Assembly: GCA_052035955.1 (NCBI GenBank)
Contig: JBPOHD010000097.1
Coordinates: 1-64,000 of the forward strand
DNA from: JAEUNJ01 sp052035955
GTDB lineage: Bacteria > Pseudomonadota > Gammaproteobacteria > Burkholderiales > Rhodocyclaceae
Reading direction: 5' to 3'
DNA length: 64,000 nucleotides
Shown here in pieces: positions 17,239 through 26,500 of the stretch (positions are counted from its first letter, which is position 1; each line of letters begins with the position of its first letter). A model generated the notes under the pieces. The model made no database searches. It was not told where the DNA came from and saw only the letters and a program-made list of their open reading frames with translations. Both the position numbers and the translations under genes were made by a program.

Positions 17239-17565
17239 TCAGTTGGGCGACCGCCCGGCTTCGCGCAGTTCCTGCAGTTCGGCCCGGGCCCGCCGGTGTT
17301 CCACGGCGTCCCGCAGATGGCGGGCGAGGCGGCCGATCACGTCCGCCGTCACCTCGGCGCGGTCGAAGGTGACGAGGACCCCGGCCAGGGAGGCGGTCAG
17401 GGCGTCCACCAGGTCCACCACCTCGCGCCGGTCGGTGGCCTGGCGCAGGAGCTGCTCCACCACGGCATGGTAATGCGCCGCCCCCAGGGCCGGGGGCGGC
17501 TCGGGCGCTTCGGCGGCGCTGCCGGCGGGCGCCGGGCCGGCGGGGATGTCGGCGGAGGGGTTCAT
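17239..17565 (-). CDS. Small hypothetical protein upstream of metK
   Basis: The 108-aa protein beginning MNPSADIPAGPAPAGSAAEA has a Pro/Ala-rich N terminus and a helical core (HYHAVVEQLLRQATDRREVV). ATG 17565 has a GGAGATGCC leader and overlaps the stop of the preceding 70-aa frame (ATGA). It ends 20 bp before metK. No family recognised. Confidence 0.6.
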   Translation of the reverse strand: MNPSADIPAGPAPAGSAAEAPEPPPALGAAHYHAVVEQLLRQATDRREVVDLVDALTASLAGVLVTFDRAEVTADVIGRLARHLRDAVEHRRARAELQELREAGRSPN

Positions 17566-17774
17566 GGCATCTCCTTTCCCGAAGGGCGACCCGCGGAATC
17601 CCCACTCGTCGGGGCGTCTTGCGAGACGGCGCCTTGCCGCCGCCGGGGATTCAGGCGCGCCGGGAAGGCGATGCCGCCGTGCCGGTGCGGGTATACGCCG
17701 GCATCGGGGCGGGCGTGGGGGAACGGGGTTCCGACGGCCAGGGTTTCGGCCGCGGTGCGCAGGGATTCCTGCAT
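17562..17774 (-). CDS. Possible small protein, 70 aa
   Basis: Frame MQESLRTAAETLAVGTPFPH...GKEMP with an AGAGGAG ribosome site about 7 bp before ATG 17774, and an ATGA overlap with the next gene. The spacing argues it is translated. The composition (Arg/Pro/Gly) is ambiguous and no family is recognised. Confidence 0.45.
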   Translation of the reverse strand: MQESLRTAAETLAVGTPFPHARPDAGVYPHRHGGIAFPARLNPRRRQGAVSQDAPTSGDSAGRPSGKEMP

Positions 17775-18012
17775 GGCGGGCTCCTCTCTTTAGTGCTTCG
17801 GGCGGAACGCCCCGGCGCACAAGCTGCGGATCAAATGCCGGGCCATTGCGGGAACCACTCCCGAGGGGGCCAGCCTCCGCCGGATTTCGCCGGCAATTCA
17901 TTCTCGCGCCACCCGGGCTCATGGGGTGCGCCCGGGGACCGTCGTTTCGTTGCCATGCCGCGGCCGGGCCATTGGAACCGGCGATGCGGCGAACCCAGGG
18001 CGGGCGTCAACG

Positions 18013-18053
18013 AAAAAACCCGCCTTGACCGGACTGCGTGCCAAAGCGGGTTT
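18013..18053 (-). terminator. Rho-independent terminator (minus-strand reading)
   Basis: AAACCCGC and GCGGGTTT arms flank a GC-rich loop; reading the minus strand, the stem ends in a run of six T. It lies in the 617-bp region 17775-18391 between the metK operon and the HIT gene. The rest of that region shows no gene beyond the tentative frame at 18167-18370. Confidence 0.6.
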
Positions 18054-18166
18054 GGTCCCGACCGCTTTAGCTGGATTTATCAAGCGCCCGCAAGCTGAGA
18101 CTCAAATCGGCGCCACCGCGACAATATAGCAACCGTCATCCATGAGGTCAATTCAGGCAGCGCCCG

Positions 18167-18370
18167 CTACCTGAATTTCCGCAATGGCGCCCAATTCGTA
18201 CACACGAACTGTCGCACTCTACGGAGCGCGATCGGCAACCGCTTTCGCTCATCCGCCGAATGGGCATTCCGGAGGGCATGCGCCATAATCTCCCGGAAGC
18301 GATCCGGATTCCCGCAAACAAAGAGCGCCATTGAACATCCACCCTCGTTGCTCGGACTGCACTGTTCCAT
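18167..18370 (-). CDS. Tentative small ORF, 67 aa
   Basis: Minus-strand frame MEQCSPSNEGGCSMALFVCG...FRKFR-like end, with protein-like composition, starting 22 bp from the divergent HIT start and followed by the terminator at 18013-18053. No ribosome site is visible, and the frame stays open upstream over the HIT gene, so it may be a remnant of a truncated gene. Not recognised. Confidence 0.25.
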   Translation of the reverse strand: MEQCSPSNEGGCSMALFVCGNPDRFREIMAHALRNAHSADERKRLPIALRRVRQFVCTNWAPLRKFR

Positions 18371-18391
18371 TGCAATGAAAGATGCCGGAAA

Positions 18392-18778
18392 GTGAGCGAA
18401 CAGATTCCCTGCCCATTCTGCAACCTGCCGCAAGAGCGTATCCGCATCGAAAACCAGTTCGGATATGTGATCCCAGACGGGTTTCCGGTGTCTCCGGGAC
18501 ACACCCTCATCCTCCCGAAACGCCACGTAGGGTCGTTCTTCACGCTGACTTCAGTCGAACGCGCCGGTCTTCTTCGGCTGCTCGACGAAGCGAAGGCGGC
18601 GCTGGATACTGAACATCATCCGGCTGGCTACAACATCGGAATCAACGACGGAGCTTCCGCCGGCCAGACAGTCGCTCATCTGCACATTCACCTGATCCCG
18701 AGGTACGCGGGCGACAGGCCGGACCCGCGCGGCGGCGTACGCTGGGTGTTACCCGAGAAGGCAAAATATTGGCCATGA
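18392..18778 (+). CDS. HIT-family nucleotide hydrolase
   Basis: The 128-aa HIT protein has an N-terminal CPFC zinc-like pair (CPFCNLP), the conserved VSPGHTLILPKRHV segment and the catalytic triad motif AHLHIHLIPR. It hydrolyses nucleoside phosphoramidates or dinucleotides. The start is a GTG at 18392; an upstream ATG runs into a stop. Its stop overlaps the ATG of the HNH endonuclease, so the two form a pair. Codon use is less GC-rich than in the flanking chromosome. Confidence 0.92.
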   Translation: MSEQIPCPFCNLPQERIRIENQFGYVIPDGFPVSPGHTLILPKRHVGSFFTLTSVERAGLLRLLDEAKAALDTEHHPAGYNIGINDGASAGQTVAHLHIHLIPRYAGDRPDPRGGVRWVLPEKAKYWP

Positions 18779-19680
18779 CTCGAGATGAAATCCTCCAGGC
18801 ATTTGACGGCATGCGTGTCTGGCAGCGTGGCGACCAGCGGGCCGTTCATAAACCGCTATTGGTCCTTTATGCGCTTTCTCGAATCGGAATCGATGGAGCC
18901 GGATTGGATGACTGGAACGAGATTGAGCCGCGCCTGAAGGCCTTGCTGGAGGAGTTCGGCCCTAGCGGTTCTTCCGCATCTCGGCATTACCCTTTCTGGC
19001 ATCTTCAGACCGACGGTCTTTGGCAGCTCGAAGGGCCGCAGAACATCCTCGGGCGCCCTGCAGGCGCGGCGCCGAACTTGGGAGAGTTACGGAAGAATCA
19101 CATCAGGGGCGGATTTCCACGCGCTTTGCGAGAAGCCCTTGCGGCCGATCCGCAACTGGTGGCGATCATCGCAAACCGTATCGTCGATTCCCACTTCCCT
19201 GAATCGATACGTGCCGACGTCATGACCGCGGTCGGTCTTGCCAGCGACTCGCCGGAGGTTCTCCCGGGTGCAAGACCAACACGGCGACGCGATCCGGCCT
19301 TTCGAGAAAAGGTCTTGCTTGCCTACCAGTTTCGCTGCGGCGTGTGTGGACACGACCTTCGGCTCGGTCGGCAGACAATTGGACTCGAGGCGGCGCACAT
19401 CAAGTGGTTCCAGGCCGACGGGCCCGATGAGGTGCCGAACGGCATCGCGCTCTGCTCCTTGCACCACAAGGTGTTCGACCTCGGTGCATTCACGATATTG
19501 CCTGACAACTACCAGATTGTCTTCAGTCAGCACCTCAATGGGAGTGACGATACGGCGAGGAGGATGTTGGCATTCCAGGGTGCCGGGTTGGTCCTGCCGC
19601 AGAGTGATGAGTACCTCCCGAAACCGGAATTTCTGGTTTGGCATGAGAGAGAGGTATTCAAGAAGCCCGCCCGTGGCTAG
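18775..19680 (+). CDS. Putative phosphorothioate-DNA-binding HNH endonuclease (ScoMcrA-like)
   Basis: The 301-aa protein combines an N-terminal sulfur-binding-type domain (AVHKPLLVLYALSRI, then SASRHYPFWHLQTDGLWQL) with a C-terminal HNH nuclease. The HNH part has CGVCGHDLRLG, GLEAAHIKWFQADGPDE and CSLHHKVFDLGAFTI, with zinc cysteines and metal-binding histidines. This order is that of type IV enzymes cutting DNA with phosphorothioate (Dnd) modification; I infer the target from family resemblance. ATG 18775 overlaps the HIT stop. No dnd genes are nearby, consistent with exclusion of modified foreign DNA. Confidence 0.8.
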   Translation: MTRDEILQAFDGMRVWQRGDQRAVHKPLLVLYALSRIGIDGAGLDDWNEIEPRLKALLEEFGPSGSSASRHYPFWHLQTDGLWQLEGPQNILGRPAGAAPNLGELRKNHIRGGFPRALREALAADPQLVAIIANRIVDSHFPESIRADVMTAVGLASDSPEVLPGARPTRRRDPAFREKVLLAYQFRCGVCGHDLRLGRQTIGLEAAHIKWFQADGPDEVPNGIALCSLHHKVFDLGAFTILPDNYQIVFSQHLNGSDDTARRMLAFQGAGLVLPQSDEYLPKPEFLVWHEREVFKKPARG

Positions 19681-19751
19681 CAAAGGATCAACGGATCGGG
19701 CAATTGTTGCGATTCTCGTGAATCTTGAATGTCGATGACAAACGCGATTCG

Positions 19752-20600
19752 TCACGCTCCAGACAAGCAGGTCCTGAACAAGAAGCCGTAATGGGCCGCC
19801 CACTCCGCGCGGCTGACATTCTTCGCCTGCGGCTGGGGAATGCAGCTTACGTCGATGGAATGCCGGCCGGCGAGTTCCTTCAGTTCCCGTTCCAGCGCCT
19901 TGAAGACCCCCTTGCCGATCACGACGATGCTGCGCGGCCGGTTGGCGAGGATGAGCGTCGAAATGTAGTGGCGCCAGGAGATGGCGAGCGCTTCCGCCAT
20001 GTGGGACTTGGCGCCGGCCGGGGCGCCGGGCTTGTAGAGGCCGAGGATGCTGGCGTCGGCGAGCCAGATGCCCCGATCGCGCATGGTTGCCAGGAGATCC
20101 AGCTTGGCGGCGAGGCGCCGGCGCGGGTCCGGGTTGCCGGTCTTGAGGATGGGCGCGAAGTCGCTATTGCCCGTCACCGGGTGGCAGCAGGCGTGGAAGA
20201 GTTTCCAGAACTGGAAGGTGCCGGCATTGCGATCGACCTGGTCTTCCGCCCTGAGCAGGCGGTTCTCGCCGTAGGCCAGGCAATAGACGAGGCGGACGAA
20301 TTCTGCCGGCAGGTCTTCCAGCCCCACGCCGGAGCTTCCGCGAACGCCGGCAACGCTGTCGGACCAACGGAAGGGATGGCATTCATGCCCATCCGTCCGG
20401 ACGTGCGATTCCGCGAGCAGCAGGGTCCGCGTCCGTTCCGGCTGCCAGGCCCGCCGATGCCGTTCGACAGCCTCCACGACATCGTAAGGTTCCAACTTCT
20501 CCGAACCTACCTTGCGCTTCAGTTCCTCGTAGGCACGCCGGAAGCCCTCCGTTTCCTCCGGCGTTCCCCAGTCGGCCCCGGGCTTCTCTGCGTGCGTCAT
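19752..20600 (-). CDS. Uracil-DNA-glycosylase-like hypothetical protein
   Basis: The 282-aa protein has LLLAESHVRTDG, FVRLVYCLAYGENRLL, GTFQFWKLFHACC, IWLADASILGLYKPG, SIVVIGKGVFKALE and CIPQPQAKN, an order reminiscent of the uracil-DNA glycosylase-like fold, though the catalytic motifs differ. Call is weak. ATG 20600 overlaps the stop of the phosphatase/ADP-ribosylglycohydrolase gene, so the two are translationally coupled. Confidence 0.6.
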   Translation of the reverse strand: MTHAEKPGADWGTPEETEGFRRAYEELKRKVGSEKLEPYDVVEAVERHRRAWQPERTRTLLLAESHVRTDGHECHPFRWSDSVAGVRGSSGVGLEDLPAEFVRLVYCLAYGENRLLRAEDQVDRNAGTFQFWKLFHACCHPVTGNSDFAPILKTGNPDPRRRLAAKLDLLATMRDRGIWLADASILGLYKPGAPAGAKSHMAEALAISWRHYISTLILANRPRSIVVIGKGVFKALERELKELAGRHSIDVSCIPQPQAKNVSRAEWAAHYGFLFRTCLSGA

Positions 20601-22162
20601 GGCCGTTCCCCCAGCAATCGATTCAAAAGCGGCTCGACGGCCTCGGCGCCGCTCAGCCCGCGGACCCAGACCTCCGGCACCGCCCCGATCCCCTCCCGCA
20701 CCCCCGCCAGCCCCCCGGCCAGGCAGGCCGTGGTATCCGTGTCGTCGCCCAGCAGGATGGCCGCCCGCACCACCTCGGCGTAGGTCTCCCGCTTCATTGC
20801 CTGGCGCACCGACCAGAGGGTATCCACCACGTAGCCGGCACCCCGGGGATCCTCCCGGTGCTCGTAGGCCATCACCCGGTCCAGTTCCTTCACGTACCCG
20901 GGCTGGCCAGCATAGAGTTCCTCCAGCCTGGCCACGGCCTCGGGGAAACCGTCTCTGGCACCGTTCAGCAACTGCCTCGCCCACAGACAGTAAAGAGCGC
21001 AGCAGACCTGGGCGCGCAGATGGCCGTGGGTGGGCAGGGACTGGCGGTGGGCGAAGGCCACCAGTTCCTCGTCCGGGCCCCGGTGCCAGAGGGCCAGGGG
21101 CAGCACGCGCATGAGCGAGCCGTTGCCGTTGCGGCGCTCGTCCCGGGCGCCGGCCTCCTCGGGCAGGACGCCCTTCCTCAGCCGCTCGATGGCGCCGGCG
21201 GTCTGGATGCCGCAGTCGAAGACGAGGCCATCCACGGCCATGTAGCCCTCCCGCAGCCAGCGCACCAGGCGGCCGGCGAAGTCGTCCAGGTCCAGGGTGC
21301 CCCTGTCCAGCAGGCTGGCCAGCAGGCACAGGGCCTGGGCGCCGTCGTCGGACCAGGAACCGGGCTTGGCGCCCGGGTGGGAACGGCGGAAGCCGGGGGG
21401 CGGCTCGAAGTCGATGGCGTGGGCCGGGGGCAGGCGCTCCGGCGGGTTGAACTCGTAGGGCACGCCCAGGGCGTCGCCGACCAGGAGGCCGATCAGGCCG
21501 CCCTCGAGGCGCTCCGCCCGGCTGGGGATGCCCTTCCCCGCCAGGCGCGGCGCCGGGTCGGCCTCCACGACGGGCCGCTGGGCCAGAACGTAGGCTTCCT
21601 GGTCCAGGGTTTCGATGGCGCCGGGCCGGGCGGCGCGGACGGCCCGGAGGGCGGCTTTCGGGTCCATGCCCAGTTCGATCAGCAGGCGGGCGGCGACGGT
21701 GCCGGCGCGGCCGAGGCCGCCGCGGCAATGGACGACGATGCGCTCGCCCCGGCGCAGGCGGCGGCGCAGGTCCTGGCCGGCGTCGAGCCAGGCGGCCTCG
21801 AAGCGCCGGTCGGGGGCCTGGCCGTCCGGGATGGGCAGGTGCCGCCAGGGGATGCCGGACTGGCGGACGGCCCGGGGCAGGTCTTCCACCTGCAGCAGGG
21901 GAAACTCGTGGTCCTCCAGCAGGGTGACGAGGACATGGAGGCCCCCTTCGACCAGGGCGGCCAGGTCGGCGGCCAGGTCCCGGTCCCAGGCGGCGGAGAG
22001 GCCGTGGGGATCCTTCTTGCCGGGGCAGCAGGTGAGGCCGATGCGGCCTTCGGTGCCGGGCACGGGGACCCAATCGACCCGCAGGGGGGCGTTGGCGCTG
22101 GTGAGGACGGGGCGGAGCCGGCCCGGGTTGCCTGGGGTGCGTTTGTTGGCGGCCATGCCCAT
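20597..22162 (-). CDS. Fusion of dual-specificity phosphatase and ADP-ribosylglycohydrolase
   Basis: The 521-aa protein has two catalytic domains. Residues about 25-190 form a cysteine phosphatase of the CDKN3/dual-specificity type with active-site VHCRGGLGRAGT (Cys146, Arg152). Residues about 220-520 form an ADP-ribosylglycohydrolase: GLIGLLVGDALGVPYEF, SWSDDGAQALCLLASLL, NGNGSLMRVLPLAL and the metal-binding GDDTDTTACLAGGLAG. In the first metal motif the usual DDT is DDG. It is not a DraG-like nif enzyme, despite the organism fixing nitrogen. Middle gene of a three-gene operon. Confidence 0.88.
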   Translation of the reverse strand: MGMAANKRTPGNPGRLRPVLTSANAPLRVDWVPVPGTEGRIGLTCCPGKKDPHGLSAAWDRDLAADLAALVEGGLHVLVTLLEDHEFPLLQVEDLPRAVRQSGIPWRHLPIPDGQAPDRRFEAAWLDAGQDLRRRLRRGERIVVHCRGGLGRAGTVAARLLIELGMDPKAALRAVRAARPGAIETLDQEAYVLAQRPVVEADPAPRLAGKGIPSRAERLEGGLIGLLVGDALGVPYEFNPPERLPPAHAIDFEPPPGFRRSHPGAKPGSWSDDGAQALCLLASLLDRGTLDLDDFAGRLVRWLREGYMAVDGLVFDCGIQTAGAIERLRKGVLPEEAGARDERRNGNGSLMRVLPLALWHRGPDEELVAFAHRQSLPTHGHLRAQVCCALYCLWARQLLNGARDGFPEAVARLEELYAGQPGYVKELDRVMAYEHREDPRGAGYVVDTLWSVRQAMKRETYAEVVRAAILLGDDTDTTACLAGGLAGVREGIGAVPEVWVRGLSGAEAVEPLLNRLLGERP

Positions 22163-22165
22163 AGC

Positions 22166-22822
22166 TTACTGCGCCGCCGGGGCGGCGGACTTGAGGACCA
22201 CCTCGGCGACGAGGGTGACCCGCTCGGCGCCGGAGAGGCCGATTTCGGCTTCGGGTTCGTCGTTGAAGTCGGGGGTGTTGGAGCGATAGGCGCCCTTGGG
22301 AGTGCGCTCCCGGGCCCAGCCTTCGCCGACGATGCCGAAGTCCAGGTCGCCCAGGCGCCAGTCGCGGCCGGTCCTGTCGCGGTAGTCCTGGAGCTGTTTG
22401 GCCACCTGGTCGAGGATCTCCAGGCGCAGCTCATGGACGATGCGGCCCATGCGCGGGGGCGGGATGGCGAAGTCGGCGGCGGGGCCGGTGAGGGAGAGCC
22501 CTTCCCGGCTGGCCATCCGGGCCCGCTCGGCCAGGTTGTGGATGTCGCCGGGGGCGACGCGGGTCCAGGCGGTCAGCCGTACCTGTTCGTAGCCGACAGC
22601 ATCCCCCACCCGGGTGAGGCGGGAGAAGGTCCAGTCGGCGGCGATGAAGTCGCGCAGGGCCGCGCGGATGCGGGTGTCGAGGAGGCCGGCGTCGTAGTCG
22701 CGGGTGCTGACCAGGGCGGCCACCTGGACGGCGACGCGGACGTCCTCCTGGACGAGGGTGCGCATGGCCTGCAGGCGGAAGCGGAGGGTGTCGGTACCGG
22801 CAAAGAGGGATTCGTCGCGCAT
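22166..22822 (-). CDS. Hypothetical protein, first gene of operon
   Basis: The 218-aa protein MRDESLFAGTDTLRFRLQAM lacks a signal peptide and known motifs. It ends 3 bp before the phosphatase/ADP-ribosylglycohydrolase start, which makes an operon of three. The alternating pattern (VRVAVQVAALV, ERVTLVAEVVL) suggests a beta-rich fold. I do not recognise the family. Confidence 0.65.
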   Translation of the reverse strand: MRDESLFAGTDTLRFRLQAMRTLVQEDVRVAVQVAALVSTRDYDAGLLDTRIRAALRDFIAADWTFSRLTRVGDAVGYEQVRLTAWTRVAPGDIHNLAERARMASREGLSLTGPAADFAIPPPRMGRIVHELRLEILDQVAKQLQDYRDRTGRDWRLGDLDFGIVGEGWARERTPKGAYRSNTPDFNDEPEAEIGLSGAERVTLVAEVVLKSAAPAAQ

Positions 22823-22992
22823 CTCGGGCTCCGGGCATGGGGAAGATGCGGGAGATTCTGCGGGACGGCGGGCTCAGGGAATGCGCCCGCCGGCTCGGGG
22901 GATGCGCCCGCCGGAGCTGCCCGCGGGCCGGGCGATTGCAGGCGCCCGAGTGCGGATCAATGGCCCGGGGCCAGCCGGAGCAGAAAACAAAA

Positions 22993-23014
22993 CGGCCTCC
23001 ATCGCTGGAGGCCG
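22993..23014 (-). terminator. Terminator at left island edge
   Basis: A 9-bp stem (CGGCCTCCA/TGGAGGCCG) with loop TCGC; reading the minus strand it is followed by a T-rich GTTTTGTTTTC tract. It sits directly beyond the displaced tRNA fragment and is probably the original terminator of the tRNA-Met gene. Confidence 0.7.
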
Positions 23015-23020
23015 CCTGAA

Positions 23021-23068
23021 TGCTGGTGGTGATGGGGGGACTTGAACCCTCGACCTACGGATTATGAA
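23021..23068 (-). repeat. att direct repeat, left copy (tRNA-Met 3' fragment)
   Basis: This 48-bp sequence is identical to 53334-53381 and covers the anticodon loop, T arm, acceptor and CCA end of tRNA-Met, but beyond it the sequence no longer pairs as tRNA. It is the tRNA part displaced by island insertion. Confidence 0.93.
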
Positions 23069-23186
23069 ACGGCGTAACCCATTGATGGACAACAGATAAC
23101 AACTACCCACCGCAGTCCTGGGGCGGTTTCTCAGTCGCCTGGCTGTTTTGCATTGTGGCCGATTATTGTGGTGTCCTGCCCGCCAG

Positions 23187-23203
23187 TGTGCCTCCCGTGT
23201 GCC
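23187..23203 (+). repeat. Sub-terminal repeat, left copy
   Basis: TGTGCCTCCCGTGTGCC, matching 15 of 17 bases of a copy near the other end (53271-53287), same orientation. It has the look of an integrase arm-type binding site inside the island end. Confidence 0.45.
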
Positions 23204-23320
23204 GCGGTTCTGTTGCCACTATCCACCAACCGTTACAGACCCTCTTCTGGGGTGAGGTGGCGGGTAGCCCGCGGCTGCAACTGGTCCCGCCGCCGCCATT
23301 CTCCACTCGCTTCGCGTTCA

Positions 23321-23515
23321 TCAATCCATCGAAACGCGCGCCACGCCTCCGTTTTTCTCGGACGTTTCGATGACCCGCGCCGTTTCACGATAGTCCGCGA
23401 GATAGTTTGCGAAGGAAAAGCTGTCGCTCTTGATGGCCGCGATGAACTCGCCAACCCAGTTGCCGGCCTTCTTCTGCATTCCGTGCATGGATGACTTCGG
23501 TGCAATGACGCCCAC
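23321..23515 (-). CDS. Small protein downstream of zorD
   Basis: The 64-aa frame MGVIAPKSSMHGMQKKAGNW continues with a charged helical region (FIAAIKSDSFSFANYLADYR). It begins 47 bp after zorD in the same direction and could be co-transcribed. No family recognised; an internal ATG may be the true start. Confidence 0.45.
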   Translation of the reverse strand: MGVIAPKSSMHGMQKKAGNWVGEFIAAIKSDSFSFANYLADYRETARVIETSEKNGGVARVSMD

Positions 23516-23562
23516 GGGACGCGAGGCGAACTCGGTGAGAACGTTGAGGGCAGTAATCGCCG

Positions 23563-26500
23563 CTATTCCTGAACATGCAGCAATTCCTCGAACTCCTCGG
23601 CTGCAACGTCGAAGGTCCCGTTATACATGTCATTCGCAAGACCACGCTTTTGGGAAAGCAGCTGATCAAGCTTTTCCTCAAACGTCAGGAAGTCATCGGC
23701 AACGATCGTCGGGCAATACACCGAAACATCGCGGACCTGCCCGATACGGTATGCCCGATCGGTGGCCTGATCTTCCTTGGCAGGGTTCCATGGGCGCGTA
23801 AAATGAATCACGTGATTTGCCGCCTGGATATTCAGTCCAAATCCGGCAGCGATCGGGGACAGGATTAGCACGTTGAAGCCGGGGCTCGACTGAAACTCGT
23901 CGATGTACTTCTGCCGGCTTTCTGGCGCTCGACTATCCGTCCTCACAGCCCCATTGATGATCCGGGGACGCAGTTTGTAGCGCAGACCGACATAGTGTTG
24001 AAGCGTCCTTTGCATCTCCAGAAACTCAGTGAATATCAGCACCTTCTCGGCGGAATCCTTGGCAGCGAGCGAGTCGAGTAGTCTGATCAGCCAGTCCATC
24101 TTCGGCGAACGACTACGACATTCATCGACCGATAGCGTCAAATCGGGTTGCTTCCCGTCCGGTCTCGGGTCAGCACAAACCGTTCTAAGCCGATGCAACA
24201 TGCCAAGAATCGGGTTCGATCGCATGCCAGATGGAGAAGTCGTCTGGGCCGCCTGTTTATATTGCTGGACCACTTGGTTATACATGCGACGCTGATCGGT
24301 CGAGGCTGGGATGCGGACAAGGTCTGGCTGTTCGATGTTCAACTCGATCTTGCGTGGCAAGTCGATCGCCAACTCCTGCTTCGTTCGCCGCAGGATCTGC
24401 GGTTCGACAATCTCCTTCAGCTCTTTAAGCGCTTGGACCTGAGCCGGATCACCATCCTGCATCTCGATCGGGCGCCGATACTTCGTACCAAAGACGTTCA
24501 GCGGCCCCAACAGCCCTGGCTGAACGAAGTCAAACAGGCACCACAGGTCGGTCAACGAGTTTTCAACGGGCGTCCCAGTGCATGCGATCTTGAACAGCGC
24601 TTTCTGGACCTTCGCTGCATCGGTGACCAAGGTTCCTGGTGTCTTGATCTTCTGCGCTTCGTCACAGACCATGATGCCCCACGTCTGTGTACCCAGTGAG
24701 ATCGAGAGATCACGCATCGTCTCGTAGGTGGTCAGGACAAGGTTGGCGCCTTCCATCCATCCGGAATCGAGAAACTTTGTCATCCCGCGCTCCAACAACG
24801 CGGGATCGATCATCGTGCGTGCGACTTTCTTGCGGGCCAATGCTTCGCCGTAAAGCGTCAATACTCTTGCGAATCCGGGCGCGAAGAATTTTTCCATCTC
24901 CCGCTGCCAGTTCTCAAGAAGGCTGACCGGCGCCACCACAAGCACTGGCTTTGCATCGGGCTTCTGCAAATACCAGGCGATAAAGGTCAGGAGTTGCAGC
25001 GTCTTGCCCAAGCCCATGTCGTCCGCGACCAGGCATCCTGAGCAGTACTTCAATGTCGCACCCCAAAGGTGCTGAAGCCATGCAATCCCGACTTTCTGGT
25101 GGTCCTTCAATTCGCCAATGAGGGATTCGGGAAGCTCAAGGCTCGCGGAAGACGACTTGTCGAAATTGAGCAGCTTGCTTCGGATTTCGTCGTAGGTACC
25201 TTCGAGATAATCCTGGTGGTCAAGATTGATCTTGATGATCGGCGCCATGCGCCGCTTTGCCGATACATCCACAAGGTCGGCTGGGCGCTCCCCGGCACTG
25301 AGCGCATTCAGAGCCGAACGAGCAACCTGAGCAATCTCCCGTGCTTCGACGACCTTGATCGGTCGAGGCAAGCCAGGATAGGAGAATTCGTTGTCACCGT
25401 TCTGAGCGGCCGAATGGGTAGCGGCCTCAAAACGTTGTACTTCCTCCTCCGTATGCAAGGCCACCTGAACAGGATTCGGGTCGTCGGGAGTCGATTGCGT
25501 TTCGCCGATGACTACCAGCGCTTCGCCCGGAACCCAAGGGCTGTCCTTGTTCTGCTTGATGATGAACGGGGAGTAGTAGGGCTTGCGCTCACCAATATCG
25601 AGAAGGCGCTCCGAGTACCGCGAAAATTCAAATATGTCGCCAAGGCTTACATGCGGGGTTGGGCTGAGCCAACGCGAATGCAATTCGCGCAACTGCGCGA
25701 GCTTGTCGTCGATGTCGCCGCGTAGCTCAATCTCGAATCCGCGCCAGAAGAAACAGGGAAATCCCGCGTCAAGCTTTTCCTGAATCTCTTGAATGAACGT
25801 CTTCAAGTCTTCAGGCACGTCGATCCGCATGTATTCACAGGCTGGAAAAACGCCGGGCCGTGTCGCCGAGATCGCAATTTCAAGACTCAGCACATTGCCC
25901 AGATCATCCTTCTCGACGGAAAAATCGAAGGTGTAAAAACCGATCCCGCCGTCCTGAAGCGAGCGTTCGTAATCCTCGGGCGGAATGACCTCCGCAGCTT
26001 CACTGCCAAGCAAAGAGTATGGGTTCCGCAAGAAAACTTGGGCGCGCTTTCCAGCGATACGCCTTTTCGGGAAACTTTTGATTTCGGAAAGAACCCGCTT
26101 CACCTGCGGCGCGACAGCGACATGTAGTTGCCCCTGCCCCGGAACCGAAATGTTGTAGAAGTCGGGTACCGAGTCTCGTCGATCAAAAAGCTCCAGCCAA
26201 TTCGACGGCGCATCCTCAAAAGTAGGCTGTACTTCGACAACCTTCGTACCACCGACATCCAACTGCCGGACATCCAGATTCAACTTGTCCGGTGTCAAGA
26301 CCACCGTGCGATATAGAAAATCATCCATTGCCGCATCCGCCGCCAAGGCCAACTTGCGAACCCGCCCCCAGTAAACGAAGTTGTCGGAATTGCCGTCGGC
26401 ACCGTTCCGACCGTCGGCTCGGCCGTTTATCGCCTCGCATAGCTCCCAAGCTGACTTTGGCAACAGGTAGTCCTGCTCACCGACACGGATGCAACCACCA

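Noticed and set aside
14210..17473. 1087-codon plus-strand frame
   Set aside because: It lies antisense to the vWA, WYL and metK genes, which have strong motifs. The frame stays open only because of high GC.
17775..18130. Possible SAM-type riboswitch upstream of metK
   Set aside because: There are hairpins but no recognisable SAM or SAH aptamer core, and two small genes lie between. Only a terminator is annotated.
20858..23032. 724-codon plus-strand frame
   Set aside because: Antisense to the phosphatase/ADP-ribosylglycohydrolase fusion and its upstream neighbour; no domain is visible in it.
23021..23080. Second tRNA gene at the left island edge
   Set aside because: Only the 3' part is present; the sequence past 23068 does not supply the D arm or 5' acceptor strand, so it is an att fragment.
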